Source: Fidelibacterota bacterium
GTDB taxonomy: Bacteria; Fidelibacterota; UBA8477; JABMPR01
Direction: 5' to 3'
Assembly: GCA_024278595.1 (NCBI GenBank)
Contig: JAJRSW010000047.1
Location: 1 to 34,231 of the forward strand
DNA: 34,231 bases
Shown: one piece after another, positions 32,939-34,231 of the stretch
Position numbering within the stretch: position 1 is the first letter of the stretch
Layout: each line of letters starts with the position of its first letter
Notes under the pieces: model-generated
The model's input: the letters and a program-made list of their open reading frames with translations, nothing else
Told to the model about the DNA's origin: nothing
Databases searched by the model: none
Translations under genes and position numbers: made by a program

Positions 32939-33949
32939 ATGGATATCGGAGTGATTGGATCTGGTAGTTGGGGCATGACCCTGGCCATACATCTATTGAA
33001 AAACGAACATGCGGTCAGTGTGTGGTTTTATTTGCAGCAGGATTTTGATCAGGCTCTGAAAAAACGCGCACTCCCAGATTATCTACCAGATGTTATACTG
33101 CCTGAGGAACTGCAATTCACCATGGATATGGAAGCCTGTGTAACCGGGAAGGATCTAATCTTAGTTGCAATTCCGTCGCACACCGTAGGGGGGACACTTG
33201 CTAAAATTGCTGACCTAATTGCTAGCGATACCATTATGGTAAATGTAGCAAAAGGAATAGAGAATGATTCCCTGCGGACCATGAGTCAGGTTATCTCAAA
33301 TGCCTTACCAGACCATCCAGTTGGTAATATTGCCACTCTGTATGGTCCTACCCACGCTGAGGAGGTTGTGAAAGGGATGCCTTCCACCATCGTTGCTGCG
33401 GCGCCGGATGAACGATCAGCTCAATTTGTGCAAAATGCCTTTATGTCCGAAACCCTGCGGGTTTACACGAATACAGATATCCTGGGAGTGGAATTAGGCG
33501 GATCATTGAAAAATGTGATCGCCATTGCTGCTGGTATTTTAGCCGGTATGGGCTATGGTGACAACACATTGGCCGCTTTATTGACCCGTGGACTGTTTGA
33601 AATGACCAGATTGGGCGTCCACCTGGGTGCCAAGGAACAAACCTTTGCTGGGTTAAGCGGTATGGGGGACCTGATCGTCACTTGTTTAAGTACCCACAGT
33701 CGCAACCGTCACGTTGGTTTTGAGCTCGGCAAGGGCCGCAAGCTGAAAGAGATATTAGACGATATGAAAATGATCGCCGAGGGGATCAATACTGCCCGAT
33801 CGGTTCATCAATTGATCCAGAAGACCGGTGTCGAAATGCCCATATCAGAACAGATATTTCAAGTCCTGTTTGAAGAAAAAGACCCACGGGTCGCCGTTGA
33901 AGAGCTCATGGGTCGGGCTGCGGTTCCAGAAAGACACTCGCTGAACTGA
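32939..33949 (+). CDS. gpsA: Glycerol-3-phosphate dehydrogenase [NAD(P)+]
   Basis: A 336-residue cytoplasmic enzyme that reduces dihydroxyacetone phosphate to sn-glycerol-3-phosphate, the backbone for phospholipids. The dinucleotide loop is G-S-G-S-W-G at the N-terminus. V-A-K-G-I-E and G-P-T-H-A-E-E-V follow (family G-P-S-H/F-A-x-E), then the catalytic-Lys helix G-G-S-L-K-N-V-I-A-I-A-A-G, R-G-L-F-E-M-T-R-L-G and G-L-S-G-M-G-D-L-I-V-T-C. Length is normal. ATG 32939 has AGAGAGG eight bases upstream, just after the previous terminator. plsY, often beside gpsA, is not adjacent here. No anomalies in key residues. Confidence 0.97.
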   Translation: MDIGVIGSGSWGMTLAIHLLKNEHAVSVWFYLQQDFDQALKKRALPDYLPDVILPEELQFTMDMEACVTGKDLILVAIPSHTVGGTLAKIADLIASDTIMVNVAKGIENDSLRTMSQVISNALPDHPVGNIATLYGPTHAEEVVKGMPSTIVAAAPDERSAQFVQNAFMSETLRVYTNTDILGVELGGSLKNVIAIAAGILAGMGYGDNTLAALLTRGLFEMTRLGVHLGAKEQTFAGLSGMGDLIVTCLSTHSRNRHVGFELGKGRKLKEILDDMKMIAEGINTARSVHQLIQKTGVEMPISEQIFQVLFEEKDPRVAVEELMGRAAVPERHSLN

Positions 33950-34231
33950 TAATTACACCGCTAATCCTGGCTGATCAACACCTCTCACAGTCTTTCATTT
34001 ATTAGAATCACAAAGCACTTTTCCTCAACCTGGCATCCTGTTATTAAGCGAATATTATGTTAAGCGGGTGACCCCATAGGTGGAAAAATCGCCTTCAAAG
34101 CACTTCTTCCACGCTAGTCACCTTCTCAGGGACACGAATTCCCTTTACTTCGGCAATCCTATTTGTCTGAAACACATTTATTTGATTTCAATCCGGATCA
34201 TGGTCTTGAATAGTTTGTATCCGATAGCTTA
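33950..34231. other. Non-coding right edge
   Basis: These 282 bases after gpsA hold no supportable gene or RNA. One minus-strand frame ends with a stop at about 34188 and runs off the window edge, so the C-terminal 14 or so codons of a gene beyond the edge cannot be excluded. I see no terminator hairpin with a T run. Confidence 0.35.

Noticed and set aside
34188..34231. C-terminus of a minus-strand gene at the right edge
   Set aside because: Only about 14 codons are visible, with no recognisable motif.
1..34231. CRISPR arrays, insertion sequences, prophage or an obvious defence island
   Set aside because: No regularly spaced repeats, transposase, integrase or known defence proteins were found on either strand.

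Overview
The window (34.2 kb, moderate GC) reads as a chromosomal segment of a Gram-negative, didermic bacterium of the FCB (Fibrobacteres-Chlorobi-Bacteroidetes) superphylum, most likely a Neomarinimicrobiota-like lineage. That placement is inference. It rests on a TonB-dependent receptor with an N-terminal carboxypeptidase-regulatory-like domain, a DUF4837 lipoprotein, a dihydroorotase with a Q-V-H metal motif like Bacteroidetes enzymes, a large outer-membrane protein family that I know mainly from FCB genomes, and tRNA genes without encoded CCA. I see no phage, plasmid, IS element or CRISPR array. The gene content is largely housekeeping and envelope.

Layout. 1-1260: the 3' end of an ABC-2 permease gene, then thioredoxin and a clear terminator. 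1260-4030: a non-coding stretch with a dispersed repeat, then a TPP riboswitch directly in front of a TonB-dependent receptor, so probably thiamin uptake. 4105-8105: a WecB-like epimerase with altered active-site residues, then a receiver/GAF/PAS hybrid histidine kinase. 8328-10985: LepA (EF4) and a CPBP-family membrane protease. 11130-17883: three overlapping genes for a 1046-residue outer-membrane protein, an Omp85/TamA-like barrel and RNase R. 18006-24803: a plus-strand gene train with small gaps or overlaps: DUF4837 lipoprotein, RmlD-like reductase, polyprenyl-phosphate mannosyltransferase, a GT2/polyprenyl-phosphate glycosyl-1-phosphate transferase fusion, AccA, a YbgC-type thioesterase and a YhhQ queuosine-precursor transporter. 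24830-25119: a promoter, tRNA-Ser(GCU) and tRNA-Ser(UGA). 25454-29326: ComEC and dihydroorotase. 29286-30604 (minus strand): an SGNH hydrolase and an iodotyrosine-deiodinase-like flavoprotein. 30872-31004 (minus strand): tRNA-Leu(CAA) with a near-consensus sigma70-type promoter. 31082-33949: long-chain acyl-CoA ligase, a terminator and GpsA. The last 282 bases hold nothing I can call.

How the genes fit together. Envelope building is the main theme: sugar-nucleotide reduction, lipid-linked mannose, glycosyl transfer, fatty-acid initiation (AccA), acyl-CoA activation, glycerol-3-phosphate supply (GpsA) and outer-membrane protein insertion (Omp85 pair). The points most worth following up are a bacterial halotyrosine dehalogenase candidate with its full substrate-binding triad, a GT2 fused to a phosphoglycosyltransferase-like domain whose catalytic Asp-Glu is replaced by Gly-Leu, a TPP riboswitch whose P4 strand is itself the ribosome binding site, the coupled OMP/Omp85/RNase R operon, and two tRNA promoters that share a GCGCGC discriminator.
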